From Gammaproteobacteria bacterium (lineage in GTDB: Bacteria > Pseudomonadota > Gammaproteobacteria > Steroidobacterales > GCA-2729495): a DNA stretch of 6,497 bases. The notes below the pieces were generated by a model. That model was not told where the DNA came from, ran no database searches, and saw only the letters and a program-made list of their open reading frames with translations. A program made the position numbers and the translations under genes. The stretch covers positions 1 to 6,497 of the forward strand of contig JAKLLP010000127.1 in NCBI GenBank assembly GCA_023150055.1. Reading direction: 5' to 3'. Positions 1 through 6,254 of this stretch are shown here, piece by piece (the stretch's first letter is position 1; the number at the start of each line of letters is the position of its first letter).

Positions 1-126
1 CGGGTCGTCATAGAACACGTAGGTCGCGAACCCGCCGACCTCGAAGTACACCTTGGATTCGTCGGGGTCGGCACTGCCATTGAGGTTGGTGTCGAGCACG
101 CCATATCCGAAGCGGTAGCTTCGGGG
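1..126 (-). CDS. Partial coding fragment of unknown function, truncated at both ends
   Basis: I do not recognise the protein. Read on the minus strand from about base 126 down to base 1, the DNA gives an uninterrupted stretch containing SYRFGYGVLDTNLNG, then SADPDESKVYFEVGG, then FATYVFYDD. It is rich in aromatic residues and Asp/Asn and looks like an exported or extracellular beta-rich protein; that is an impression from composition only. About 34 of the 40 codons from base 120 to base 1 end in G or C, against about 23 of 40 for the open plus-strand frame over the same bases, which favours the minus strand. The frame stays open back to a stop at 190-192, but that upstream part lies over the desaturase fragment and has no ATG or GTG start, so the gene seems to have lost its 5' end. 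It runs off the left edge. Confidence 0.4.
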
Positions 127-139
127 CTCGTCGTCACTG

Positions 140-739
140 GTGCCGATCGCGGTGCTGGTCGGCGGCGAGGAACTGCACAACAACCATCATGCCTTTCCGA
201 CCTCGGCCCGCTTTTCGATGCGCGCCGGGGAGTTCGATATCGGCTGGTTCTACATCCGGGCCCTGCATGCGCTCGGCTTGTGCCGCATCGCGCGTGTCGC
301 CCCGGTGCCGCAACTGGCTCCGGAGCCGCGCGCGGTCGATATCGACACGCTGCGCGCGGTTCTGCAGAACCGCATGCACGTGCTGCGCGATTACAGCCGC
401 CGTGTGACGTTGCCGGTCCTGCGCATGGAGCGCCGGGCGCGGCGCGGGGATGTGTTGCTGCGCTCGGCGGCGCGGCTGCTGCGGCGCTGGCCGGGCAAGA
501 TGGACGAGGCATCCCGGCAACGCCTGGCACGCATACTCGACAGCAGCCCGCTCCTGCGCACGGTCACCGAGTACCGGGCGCAGTTGATGCAGGTCTGGCA
601 GCAGGCCAACGTGTCGAATGAACGGCTGGTAGCGGACTTGAGAGACTGGTGCGCGCGGGCCGAGGCGAGCGGCATCGCGGTGCTGGAGGAGTTCTCGGCG
701 CGCCTGCGCGGGTACCTGCCGCAGACGGCGGCGCGCTGA
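140..739 (+). CDS. Fatty-acid (acyl-CoA delta-9 type) desaturase, C-terminal fragment lacking its N-terminal part
   Basis: Intact members of this family are membrane di-iron enzymes that insert a double bond into acyl chains, using three histidine boxes. Only the third box is present here: GGEELHNNHH at residues 8-17, followed by the family signature EFDIGW and IRALHALGL at about 31-46, then the basic helical tail usual in gammaproteobacterial homologues. Family members are near 390-400 residues; this piece is about 200, so the first two His boxes and the main membrane segments are missing and it should be inactive alone. An in-frame TAG at 116-118 blocks extension. The GTG at 140 is the first listed start but has no Shine-Dalgarno sequence and falls inside conserved sequence, so it is probably not a true start. 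Homology begins about base 137, next to an unrelated minus-strand fragment. The gene converges on rpmG with 16 bases between stops. Family identity is secure; whether it is a pseudogene or a chimeric-assembly product is open. Confidence 0.82.
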   Translation: MPIAVLVGGEELHNNHHAFPTSARFSMRAGEFDIGWFYIRALHALGLCRIARVAPVPQLAPEPRAVDIDTLRAVLQNRMHVLRDYSRRVTLPVLRMERRARRGDVLLRSAARLLRRWPGKMDEASRQRLARILDSSPLLRTVTEYRAQLMQVWQQANVSNERLVADLRDWCARAEASGIAVLEEFSARLRGYLPQTAAR

Positions 740-748
740 GCGCGCCGC
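728..748. terminator. GC-only hairpin between convergent desaturase fragment and rpmG
   Basis: Bases 728-736 pair perfectly with 740-748 (9 base pairs, all G-C), leaving a three-base loop, TGA, that is the desaturase stop codon. It sits in the 16-base gap region between two converging genes and would fold in either transcript, so a bidirectional terminator or 3'-end stabilising role is plausible. Neither side has a U-tract, so it does not fit a standard intrinsic terminator, and such self-pairing can arise by chance in DNA this rich in alternating GC. Confidence 0.3.
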
Positions 749-755
749 GCGCGCC

Positions 756-920
756 TTACTTGATCTTCGATTCCTTGTAAGCGACGTGCTTGCGGACGAC
801 GGGGTCGTATTTCTTGACCTCTATCTTCTCCGGGTGCAGGCGCTTGTTCTTGGACGTCGTGTAGTAGTGGCCGGTATCGGCCGTCGAGACTAGCTTGATC
901 TTGTCGCGTTTGCTGGGCAT
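756..920 (-). CDS. rpmG: 50S ribosomal protein L33
   Basis: This is a small basic protein of the large ribosomal subunit, near the exit-site region. The 54-residue product matches the proteobacterial L33 pattern along its whole length: REKIKL-like start (RDKIKLVS, 5-12), [11 protein letters not shown] (17-27), [11 protein letters not shown] (36-46) and the terminal YKESKIK. It has no cysteines, so it is the zinc-independent (C-minus) form. The ATG at 918-920 is chosen because it gives the family length. Its Shine-Dalgarno sequence (TGAGGT) includes the stop codon of rpmB, which ends 8 bases upstream, pointing to translational coupling within an rpmB-rpmG operon. In E. coli mutM follows rpmG; here a convergent desaturase fragment does. 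Confidence 0.98.
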   Translation of the reverse strand: MPSKRDKIKLVSTADTGHYYTTSKNKRLHPEKIEVKKYDPVVRKHVAYKESKIK

Positions 921-928
921 GGCCGACC

Positions 929-1165
929 TCAGAATTTCTCGCCGCGGGCGCGCAGGTCGGCGATAACCTTCTCGATCCCGTGCTTGTCGATGGTGCGCAG
1001 CCCGCGCGTGCTCACGCGCAGGCGCACGAAACGCTTCTCGCTTTCGAGCCAGAAGCGGTGCGTGTGCAGGTTCGGCAGCCAACGCCGCCGGGTCTTGTTG
1101 TTGGCATGGGAAACGTTGTTCCCGTAGGACGGCCGCTTGCCGGTCACCTGGCAGACGCGCGACAT
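929..1165 (-). CDS. rpmB: 50S ribosomal protein L28
   Basis: This is a large-subunit protein needed for late 50S assembly. The 78-residue product has the same length as E. coli L28 and the same signature blocks: [11 protein letters not shown] at 2-12, [23 protein letters not shown] at about 26-39, [12 protein letters not shown], and the C-terminal DLRARGEKF. Only one cysteine (C5) is present, so it lacks the zinc-binding cysteine set seen in some L28 forms. The ATG at 1163-1165 is preceded by an AGAGGT Shine-Dalgarno sequence at normal spacing. It is the first gene of the rpmB-rpmG operon; radC lies upstream on the same strand, 116 bases away, with a separate promoter between them. Confidence 0.99.
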   Translation of the reverse strand: MSRVCQVTGKRPSYGNNVSHANNKTRRRWLPNLHTHRFWLESEKRFVRLRVSTRGLRTIDKHGIEKVIADLRARGEKF

Positions 1166-1221
1166 GACGAACCTCTAACGAATCAGACAGTTAAGCAGCC
1201 GCTGGGCGGCGCGGGGGCGCT

Positions 1222-1250
1222 ATTAGAACAGTCCCGCGGCCCAAAGGCAA
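1222..1250 (-). promoter_or_regulatory. Sigma70-type promoter of rpmB-rpmG
   Basis: On the minus strand a -35 element TTGCCT (1245-1250, 4 of 6 consensus positions) is separated by exactly 17 bases from a -10 element TCTAAT (1222-1227, 5 of 6). The -10 is preceded by TG at the extended -10 position. Transcription would start near 1214 and leave a leader of roughly 50 bases before rpmB. This is the best promoter match in the window, as expected for ribosomal-protein genes, and it lets rpmB-rpmG be transcribed independently of radC. Confidence 0.65.
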
Positions 1251-1281
1251 ACCGGGCCGAGGCGCGCCACCGGTCCTTATG

Positions 1282-1974
1282 TCAGAGCATCCCACGGCTG
1301 GCGAGCGATACGCAGCTCCCATCGCCGACCACGAAATGGTCGAGCAGGCGCACGTCGATGAGTTCGAGCGCGCCCCGCACGCGCCGGGTGATCAGCTGGT
1401 CGGCCTCGCTCGGTTCGGCGACCCCGGAGGGGTGGTTGTGCGCCAGGATCACCGCGGCGGCGTTGCGGCGCAGGGCCTGCCGGACCACCTCGCGCGGGTA
1501 GACCGTGGTGTTGTCGATCGTGCCCTGGAAGAGTTCATCGAAGGCGAGCACCCGGTGACGATTGTCGAGGAACAGGCAGCAGAAGACCTCGTGCGGCCGG
1601 TCACGCAGCCGGGCAACCAGAAACTCCCGGCTGTCGGCGGGCGAGCGGATGGCGCGTCCCGGGGTGAGCCGCTCCTGCAGGTAACGGCAGCAGCACTCGC
1701 GGGCGGCAAGCAGGGCGGCGGCCTTTCCCGGGCCCATGCCGCGCTCGCCTTCCAGTTCGCCCGGGTTGGCGTTGAACACGCCGCGGATGCCGCCGAAGCG
1801 CGCCAGCAGCGCGCGCGCCAGTTCGAGCGCGGACAGCCCCCGCACGCCGCGTCCGAGGATGAGCGCCAGCAGCTCGGTGTCCGTCAACTGTCCCGGGCCG
1901 GCCTGAAACAGCCGCTCGCGTGGCCGCTCGGCCGCCGGCCAGTCCCTGATCGAGTGCCCGCCCATGAGCGCCAT
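1282..1974 (-). CDS. radC: RadC/UPF0758 family JAB1-MPN (JAMM) domain protein
   Basis: The product (230 residues from the chosen ATG) has the two-part RadC architecture. The N-terminal part contains RDWPAAERPRERL and a helix-hairpin-helix-like segment ending GMGPGKAAAL (about 79-88). The C-terminal metal-site domain has a Glu at about 129, HNHPSG at 179-184 and a following Asp at about 192, the JAMM metal-ligand pattern. The cellular role is unsettled: the original DNA-repair name came from a mutation later assigned to recG. The frame extends back to a TTG at 2040, but the family start (a few residues before IRDWP) fits ATG 1974 or ATG 1965; 1974 has a weak GGGAAG upstream. CCC (94-96) and CC (132-133) make it unusually rich in adjacent cysteines. 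It diverges from coaBC across 125 bases, where I see no clear promoter for either gene. Confidence 0.93.
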   Translation of the reverse strand: MALMGGHSIRDWPAAERPRERLFQAGPGQLTDTELLALILGRGVRGLSALELARALLARFGGIRGVFNANPGELEGERGMGPGKAAALLAARECCCRYLQERLTPGRAIRSPADSREFLVARLRDRPHEVFCCLFLDNRHRVLAFDELFQGTIDNTTVYPREVVRQALRRNAAAVILAHNHPSGVAEPSEADQLITRRVRGALELIDVRLLDHFVVGDGSCVSLASRGML

Positions 1975-2099
1975 TGTGGCTTCCCGGCGGCGCGGTTCCC
2001 AAGCCGCAAATCCCCCGTTTACGTCGAATTTTGGTGACAAAGCACGGCGCGAAACCGGGCTTTCTTGTAGGCTATTCGCGCAACAGCACAGACCCCTCC

Positions 2100-3350
2100 A
2101 TGAGCTCCCTGCAAGGCAAAAAGATCCTTCTCGGCGTCACCGGCGGCATCGCCGCCTACAAGGGCCCCGACCTCGTGCGCCGGCTTCGCGATGCCGGCGC
2201 GAGCGTGCGGGTGGTGATGACGGCGAGCGCGGCGAAGTTGGTCGCCCCGACGGTGTTCCAGGCCGTGTCGGGCGAGCCGGTGCGAACCGACCTGTGGGAC
2301 GAGGGCGCCGAGGCGGCGATGGGACACATCGAGCTGGCGCGCTGGGCAGATGTCGTCGTCATCGCCCCGGCGACCGCGCACACCATGGCGGGGCTCGCGG
2401 CCGGTCTGGCGGCGGACCTGCTCGGCACGCTGTGCCTCGTCACCCGCGCCCCGCTGGTGCTCGCGCCGGCCATGAATCATTCCATGTGGGAGCACCCCGC
2501 GACCCGCGCCAATCATGGCGTGCTCGCTGGCCGCGGCGTGCGTTTCGTCGGTCCCGCCGAGGGTGCCCAGGCCTGCGGCGAAACCGGTGTCGGGCGCATG
2601 GCCGAGCCCGCCGAAATCGTCGAGGCGCTGCGCGGCCTGGCGGGTGCGGCGGCCGGGCTGCTCGCCGGCACCCGCGTGCTGGTGACCGCCGGGCCTACCC
2701 GCGAGCCGATAGACCCGGTCCGGTTCGTGAGTAACCGCAGCTCGGGAAAGATGGGTTTTGCGGTGGCCAGGGCGGCAGCGGAAGCCGGCGCCGAGGTCAC
2801 GCTGATCGCCGGCCCGGTGACGCTGCCGACGCCCGCCGGCGTGGCGAGGATCGACGTGGAGACGGCGGCGCAGATGCACGAGGCCGCACTCGCCCGGGTC
2901 GCCTCGGCGCATATCTATGTCGGGGCGGCGGCGGTGTCCGACTATCGGCCGGACGTGGTGGCCGAGCAGAAGATCAAGAAAAGCAGCGACACGCTCAACC
3001 TGAGCCTGGTGCGGTGCCCGGACGTCCTGGCCGACGTCGCGGCGCTCGACCAGGCCCCGTTCACGGTCGGTTTCGCGGCCGAGACCGAAAAACTCGAGGC
3101 GCACGCGCTGGAGAAGCTGCACCGCAAGCATCTCGACATGATCATCGCCAACGTCGTCGGCGGCGGCCTTGGCTTCGATCGCGACGACAACAGCGCGACC
3201 GTGTTCTGGCAGGGTGGCCAGGAGGACATCGGTCAGACCTCGAAATGCGAGCTGGCTCGCCGGATCGTGGCCCTGATCGCCACGCGCTATTCGGCCACCC
3301 GCAGCGCCACCACGCCGATCCGCAGCCCGCGCGCCGGCGGCCGGCGGTGA
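2100..3350 (+). CDS. coaBC: Bifunctional phosphopantothenoylcysteine decarboxylase / phosphopantothenate-cysteine ligase
   Basis: CoaBC carries out two successive cytosolic steps of coenzyme A synthesis: CTP-dependent joining of 4'-phosphopantothenate to cysteine (CoaB), then FMN-dependent decarboxylation to 4'-phosphopantetheine (CoaC). The 416-residue product has both domains. CoaC (about 1-185) shows [10 protein letters not shown] at 12-21, catalytic His76, PAMNHSMW at 123-130 and the substrate-lid cysteine in QACGE (C159). CoaB (about 190-400) shows [24 protein letters not shown] at 209-219, AAAVSDYRP and AEQKIKK with the conserved lysine. All expected catalytic residues are present. The last 16 or so residues form an Arg/Pro/Thr-rich tail beyond the usual domain end. 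ATG 2100 is chosen because MSSLQGKKI aligns with the family start, although no good Shine-Dalgarno sequence precedes it. Its stop overlaps the dut start by one base. Confidence 0.98.
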   Translation: MSSLQGKKILLGVTGGIAAYKGPDLVRRLRDAGASVRVVMTASAAKLVAPTVFQAVSGEPVRTDLWDEGAEAAMGHIELARWADVVVIAPATAHTMAGLAAGLAADLLGTLCLVTRAPLVLAPAMNHSMWEHPATRANHGVLAGRGVRFVGPAEGAQACGETGVGRMAEPAEIVEALRGLAGAAAGLLAGTRVLVTAGPTREPIDPVRFVSNRSSGKMGFAVARAAAEAGAEVTLIAGPVTLPTPAGVARIDVETAAQMHEAALARVASAHIYVGAAAVSDYRPDVVAEQKIKKSSDTLNLSLVRCPDVLADVAALDQAPFTVGFAAETEKLEAHALEKLHRKHLDMIIANVVGGGLGFDRDDNSATVFWQGGQEDIGQTSKCELARRIVALIATRYSATRSATTPIRSPRAGGRR

Positions 3351-3811
3351 TGAGCCGGCGCAAGGTCCAGCTGCGGATCATCGATTCGCGCATCGGCACG
3401 GAGTTCCCGCTGCCCGGGTACGCGACGGCGGGCTCGGCCGGCGTCGACCTGCGCGCCTGCGTGGCGGAGAACCTGCTGCTCGAGCCGGGCCGCACGACGC
3501 TGGTGCCGACCGGCATCGCCATACACATGAGTGACCCGGCGCTCGCGGCGGTGATCCTGCCGCGGTCGGGTCTCGGTCACAAGCACGGGATCGTGCTCGG
3601 CAACCTCGTCGGGCTGATCGACTCCGACTACCAGGGCCAGCTCATGGTGTCCTGCTGGAATCGTGGCACCGAGGCGTTCATCATCGAACCCGGTGCGCGG
3701 CTCGCGCAGATGGTTTTCGTGCCGGTCGAGCAGGTCGATTTCGAGCTGGTTGCCGAGTTCACGGAAAGCGAGCGCGGGGCCGGCGGCTTCGGCCACACCG
3801 GCCACGCCTGA
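3350..3811 (+). CDS. dut: Deoxyuridine 5'-triphosphate nucleotidohydrolase (dUTPase)
   Basis: This enzyme hydrolyses dUTP to dUMP and pyrophosphate, keeping uracil out of DNA and supplying dUMP for thymidylate synthesis; the active form is a trimer. The 153-residue product carries all five trimeric dUTPase motifs in order: [10 protein letters not shown] (27-36), PRSGLG (71-76), [10 protein letters not shown] (88-97) with catalytic Asp91 and uracil-gating Tyr94, GARLAQMVF (115-123), and the C-terminal GAGGFGHTG (143-151) that closes over the nucleotide. Length and motifs match E. coli Dut closely. The start overlaps the coaBC stop (TGATG), so translation is almost certainly coupled and the two genes share a transcript, a conserved gammaproteobacterial pairing. 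It ends only 3 bases from the stop of the convergent DUF4124 gene. Confidence 0.99.
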   Translation: MSRRKVQLRIIDSRIGTEFPLPGYATAGSAGVDLRACVAENLLLEPGRTTLVPTGIAIHMSDPALAAVILPRSGLGHKHGIVLGNLVGLIDSDYQGQLMVSCWNRGTEAFIIEPGARLAQMVFVPVEQVDFELVAEFTESERGAGGFGHTGHA

Positions 3812-3814
3812 GCG

Positions 3815-4492
3815 TCACTGCTCCTCGGCCACGGCCGTCTTCAGCGTGCGGAATCGATCGATGTCCGCACTGAACCTGTCGACCACCTCGTGCTTGCGTT
3901 TCCTGGTGTCGGCGAGGTTCTTCTCGTACAGCATGATCGAGTCCATGGTGTTGGCGAGTTCCCCCGCGAGCCGCTCGTCGATGCTCGGCGCCTGCGGGTC
4001 GTCGCTGTACGGCTTGAAACCCGCGGCCTCCGCCTGGAGCTTGCCGAGAATCTCGCGCAGCCCGGCGAGGTAGTTCTCGGTGACCTTGATCTGCGTGTCG
4101 AGCAGCTCGAGCCGGCGGTCGCGCAGCGCCTCGATTTCCTCGACGGAGAGGTAGGTGTCGAGGAGGATCTGGTCGCGCCGCGCAGCCAGCAAGGCCTGCT
4201 GGCGCTCCTCTTCGGCCCGCTTCGCTGCTTCCTTCTGCGCGGCCCGCTCCTCGGCGGTGAGGGCGATGTCCTGGCCGCCAACCGGCACCCCGTACTCGTT
4301 GAGGATCTGCCGATCGGCGGAGGCGTACTCGGAGGGGATGTGGTCGCCGAAATGCACGACCCCGTCCTTGTCGACCCAGCGGTAGGTCTTGGTCTTGCGG
4401 TTCTGCTCGGCCGCCCCGGCCACACCGGCGCAGGCGACCGCCGCGGCCAAAGCCGCCAAGGCAAGCCTGAGTCGATTGCATCCGGTCTTCAT
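3815..4492 (-). CDS. Exported DUF4124-domain protein with a coiled-coil C-terminal region
   Basis: The specific function is unknown. From ATG 4492 (225 residues) it starts with a signal peptide: basic MKTGCNRLR, a long Ala/Leu core (10-22), and a likely signal peptidase I site after VAGA near 28. Cys21 is not in a proper lipobox, so a lipoprotein is less likely. Residues 36-55 (KTYRWVDKDGVVHFGD plus HIPS) match the DUF4124 pattern, a small beta domain common in proteobacterial envelope proteins. Residues 78-155 and 172-215 are charged and helical (AAQKEAAKRAEEERQQ), fitting coiled coils. A GTG at 4513 would add 7 residues before the signal peptide and is less likely; a GGGGTG sequence lies upstream of ATG 4492. 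It is downstream of pyrE on the same strand, in the position held by slmA in E. coli or algC-argB in pseudomonads. A periplasmic scaffold or envelope role is inference only. Confidence 0.85.
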   Translation of the reverse strand: MKTGCNRLRLALAALAAAVACAGVAGAAEQNRKTKTYRWVDKDGVVHFGDHIPSEYASADRQILNEYGVPVGGQDIALTAEERAAQKEAAKRAEEERQQALLAARRDQILLDTYLSVEEIEALRDRRLELLDTQIKVTENYLAGLREILGKLQAEAAGFKPYSDDPQAPSIDERLAGELANTMDSIMLYEKNLADTRKRKHEVVDRFSADIDRFRTLKTAVAEEQ

Positions 4493-4536
4493 CGGCGGCG
4501 CACCCCAGCCCACAGCGCAGGTCCGTTATTTGACAG

Positions 4537-4570
4537 ATTATCCTGCCGATGAAGTCACGCGAACAGTGAC
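4537..4570 (-). promoter_or_regulatory. Candidate promoter and operator-like inverted repeat for the DUF4124 gene
   Basis: On the minus strand a -10-like GATAAT (4537-4542, 5 of 6 consensus positions) lies 45 bases before the DUF4124 start. No -35 consensus is found at the right distance; instead that position is covered by a spaced inverted repeat, GTCAC (4554-4558) and GTGAC (4566-4570) with a 7-base spacer. A regulator-dependent promoter would look like this, but the half-sites are only 5 bases and could be chance. Confidence 0.3.
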
Positions 4571-4575
4571 GCAGT

Positions 4576-4606
4576 TCAAGAACCGGCGCCCGGTCGGCTG
4601 CGCCGG
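4576..4606 (-). terminator. Possible intrinsic terminator downstream of pyrE
   Basis: Reading along the minus strand after pyrE, CCGGCGC (4600-4606) pairs with GCGCCGG (4583-4589) across a 10-base loop, extendable by two G-T wobbles, and is followed by TTCTTG. The stem is strong but the U-rich stretch is short and interrupted, so termination may be partial. It lies 54 bases past the pyrE stop and before the DUF4124 promoter candidate, suggesting that the two genes are at least partly separate units. Confidence 0.4.
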
Positions 4607-4660
4607 CCTCACCGGGGCCGCAGCGGCCGTGATCGGGCGGTGGCCGCCGCGGGTCGGGAA

Positions 4661-5326
4661 TCAGCCCGCTGCTGCGTTGCCGCTGCCGACCCCGTAGCGC
4701 TGCCGGTAATCGCGCACCAGCGGCAGGAACTGGCCGAACTCCGCGCTCTCTTCCAGGTGGTCCACGAGGTCATCGAGGTTGATGATGCTCGCCACCCGGA
4801 TCCCGTAGGCCTGCGCGACTTCCTGCACGGCGGACGCCGCTCCGCTGCCGCGCTCCTGGCGGTCGAGCGCGAGCAGCACGCCGGCGAGTTCGCCGCCGGC
4901 CTGGCGGATGACCTCGACCGATTCGCGAATCGCGGTCCCGGCGGTGATCACGTCGTCCACGATCAGCACCCTGCCGCTGACCGGCGCGCCCACGATCAGG
5001 CCGCCCTCGCCGTGGTCTTTCGCTTCCTTGCGGTTGAAGCAGAACGGAACGTCGATGCCGTGATGCTCGGCGAGCGCCGCGGCGGTGAGCGCCGCCAGCG
5101 GAATGCCCTTGTAGGCCGGCCCGAAGATCATGTCGAACTCGATCTCGGACTGCGCAGCGGCGGCGGCGTAATGCCGGCCGAGTTTCGCGGCTGCGTAGCC
5201 CGTGTTGAACAGCCCGGAATTGAAGAAGTACGGGCTCATCCGGCCGGACTTCAGGCGGAACTGCCCGAAGCGCAACACGCCGATCTCGAGCGCCAGTTTT
5301 ATGAACTGTTCCTTGTACGCTCGCAT
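4661..5326 (-). CDS. pyrE: Orotate phosphoribosyltransferase
   Basis: PyrE catalyses step five of de novo pyrimidine synthesis: orotate plus PRPP gives orotidine 5'-monophosphate plus pyrophosphate, in the cytosol, as a dimer. The 221-residue product aligns end to end with E. coli PyrE (213 residues): [12 protein letters not shown] at 25-36, FGPAYKGIP at 68-76, the mobile catalytic loop [11 protein letters not shown] at 99-109, and the PRPP-binding motif [13 protein letters not shown] at 120-132. The extra length is a Gly/Ala-rich tail after YGV. ATG 5324-5326 matches the family start; a GGGATG stretch upstream is a modest ribosome-binding site and contains an out-of-frame ATG (5334-5336). 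The gene diverges from the exonuclease III gene over a 151-base shared region. Confidence 0.99.
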   Translation of the reverse strand: MRAYKEQFIKLALEIGVLRFGQFRLKSGRMSPYFFNSGLFNTGYAAAKLGRHYAAAAAQSEIEFDMIFGPAYKGIPLAALTAAALAEHHGIDVPFCFNRKEAKDHGEGGLIVGAPVSGRVLIVDDVITAGTAIRESVEVIRQAGGELAGVLLALDRQERGSGAASAVQEVAQAYGIRVASIINLDDLVDHLEESAEFGQFLPLVRDYRQRYGVGSGNAAAG

Positions 5327-5370
5327 GAAATTTCATCCCGGACCGCTGCAGGGCGCGCGCGGCGCCATCT

Positions 5371-5398
5371 GTTAGAGTATCGCACGCCATCCAGGCAA
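5371..5398 (-). promoter_or_regulatory. Candidate pyrE promoter
   Basis: On the minus strand a -35-like TTGCCT (5393-5398) is followed after 16 bases by TCTAAC (5371-5376); the overlapping GATACT (5376-5381) preceded by TG is an alternative extended -10 that needs no -35. Either start gives a pyrE leader of about 35-45 bases. The leader has a short GC stem (GGCGC...GCGCC, near 5352-5366) but no U-tract and no obvious leader peptide, so I see no support for an attenuator of the E. coli pyrE type. No clear promoter for the divergent nuclease gene was found. Confidence 0.4.
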
Positions 5399-5477
5399 TG
5401 TGCGCAACCCGGCCAGCACCGGCAGGAGCGCTTGGGTTCCAGTCGCCGCAGTTGCATTGCTCCGCTGAAGGCCGCGC

Positions 5478-6254
5478 ATGCGCATCATCACACTCAACGT
5501 CAACGGCATTCGCTCGGCGGCTCGCAAGGGCCTGTTCGACTGGCTGCGACGGCAGCGTGCCGACGTCGTGTGCCTGCAGGAAATCAAGGCCGGTGCCGAG
5601 CATCTCGATGCCCGGCCCTTCACGTCGAAGTCCTTCTATTCCTACTATGAGCCGGCCGTGAAGAAGGGCTACAGCGGCGTGGGGCTGCTCACCCGCGAAC
5701 ACCCCGATGGCCTGGTCCGGGGCTTCGGCACGGTGGAGTTCGACCTGGAGGGCCGATACATCGAGGTGCGCTTCGGTGACCTGAGCATCGTCTCCGTGTA
5801 CATGCCCTCCGGGTCGGCCGGCGAGCATCGGCAGGCCTCGAAGTTCCGGTTCATGGATGCCTTCATGCAGCACCTGCGCAGGATCGCCACCGATGGCCGC
5901 CGCTACGTCATCTGTGGCGACTGGAACATCGCGCACCGCGAGATCGACCTCAGGAACTGGCGCGCCAACCAGGGCAACTCCGGGTTTCTTCCCGAGGAGC
6001 GCGCCTGGCTCAGCCGGGTCTTCGACGAGCTCGACTTCGTCGATGCCTTTCGCGTGGTGAACCAGCAGCCCGAGCAGTACACCTGGTGGTCGAATCGCGG
6101 CCAGGCCTGGGCGAAGAACGTCGGCTGGCGCATCGACTACCAGGTCGTGTCGCCGGACCTCGCCGCGACGGTGCGCAAGGCGACGATCTACAAGCGCCGG
6201 CGCTTCTCCGATCATGCCCCGCTCATCATGGACTATGACATCGCACGGTCCTGA
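5478..6254 (+). CDS. xth: Exodeoxyribonuclease III family nuclease (AP endonuclease), Crc-like subgroup
   Basis: Family members remove nucleotides 3'-5' from duplex DNA, clean blocked 3' ends and cut at abasic sites using a metal ion. The 258-residue product has the full endonuclease/exonuclease/phosphatase fold signature and all catalytic positions: N7 (TLNVNG), E35 (CLQEIK), Y108 (SVYMPSG), D148 and N150 (CGDWNIAH), D220 (WRIDYQ) and H246 (FSDHAPL). Overall wording such as NWRANQG, FLPEERAWL and GWRIDYQV closely resembles Pseudomonas Crc, which from memory has lost several of these residues and acts in Hfq-dependent catabolite repression; gene position beside pyrE also matches crc. With the catalytic set intact I predict an active nuclease. 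ATG 5478 follows a GAAGG Shine-Dalgarno sequence six bases upstream and gives the family start MRIITLNVNG. Its 3' end overlaps the AmpG-like gene by 20 bases. Confidence 0.95.
   Translation: MRIITLNVNGIRSAARKGLFDWLRRQRADVVCLQEIKAGAEHLDARPFTSKSFYSYYEPAVKKGYSGVGLLTREHPDGLVRGFGTVEFDLEGRYIEVRFGDLSIVSVYMPSGSAGEHRQASKFRFMDAFMQHLRRIATDGRRYVICGDWNIAHREIDLRNWRANQGNSGFLPEERAWLSRVFDELDFVDAFRVVNQQPEQYTWWSNRGQAWAKNVGWRIDYQVVSPDLAATVRKATIYKRRRFSDHAPLIMDYDIARS

Noticed and set aside
1240..1281. Possible terminator hairpin after radC (ACCGG...CCGGT on the minus strand)
   Set aside because: Only five pairs around a long loop, with a three-base T run, and it overlaps the rpmB -35 region; not strong enough to list.
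1975..2040. Upstream extension of radC to a TTG start at 2038-2040
   Set aside because: The added 22 residues are absent from known RadC proteins, TTG is a rare start, and two ATG codons lie at the expected place.
1975..2099. Promoters for divergent radC and coaBC
   Set aside because: TTGTCA (minus) and GTGACA (plus) resemble -35 elements near 2034-2039, but neither has a -10 match at an acceptable distance.
2019..3131. Open minus-strand frame of about 370 codons antisense to coaBC
   Set aside because: CoaBC on the plus strand has every catalytic motif; the antisense translation is low-complexity His/Arg/Gly-rich and matches nothing I know.
5327..5336. Alternative pyrE start at the ATG 5334-5336
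   Set aside because: It is out of frame with PyrE by one base and opens a shadow frame; the ATG at 5324-5326 matches the family N-terminus.
4640..5650. Open plus-strand frame of about 336 codons antisense to pyrE
   Set aside because: PyrE motifs on the minus strand are complete, and this frame has no domain features or ribosome-binding site.
4770..6215. Open minus-strand frame of about 480 codons across pyrE and the exonuclease gene
   Set aside because: It is antisense to the nuclease and out of frame with pyrE, both unmistakable genes; its Ala/Arg/Gly-rich translation shows no family features. Long shadow frames are expected at this GC content.
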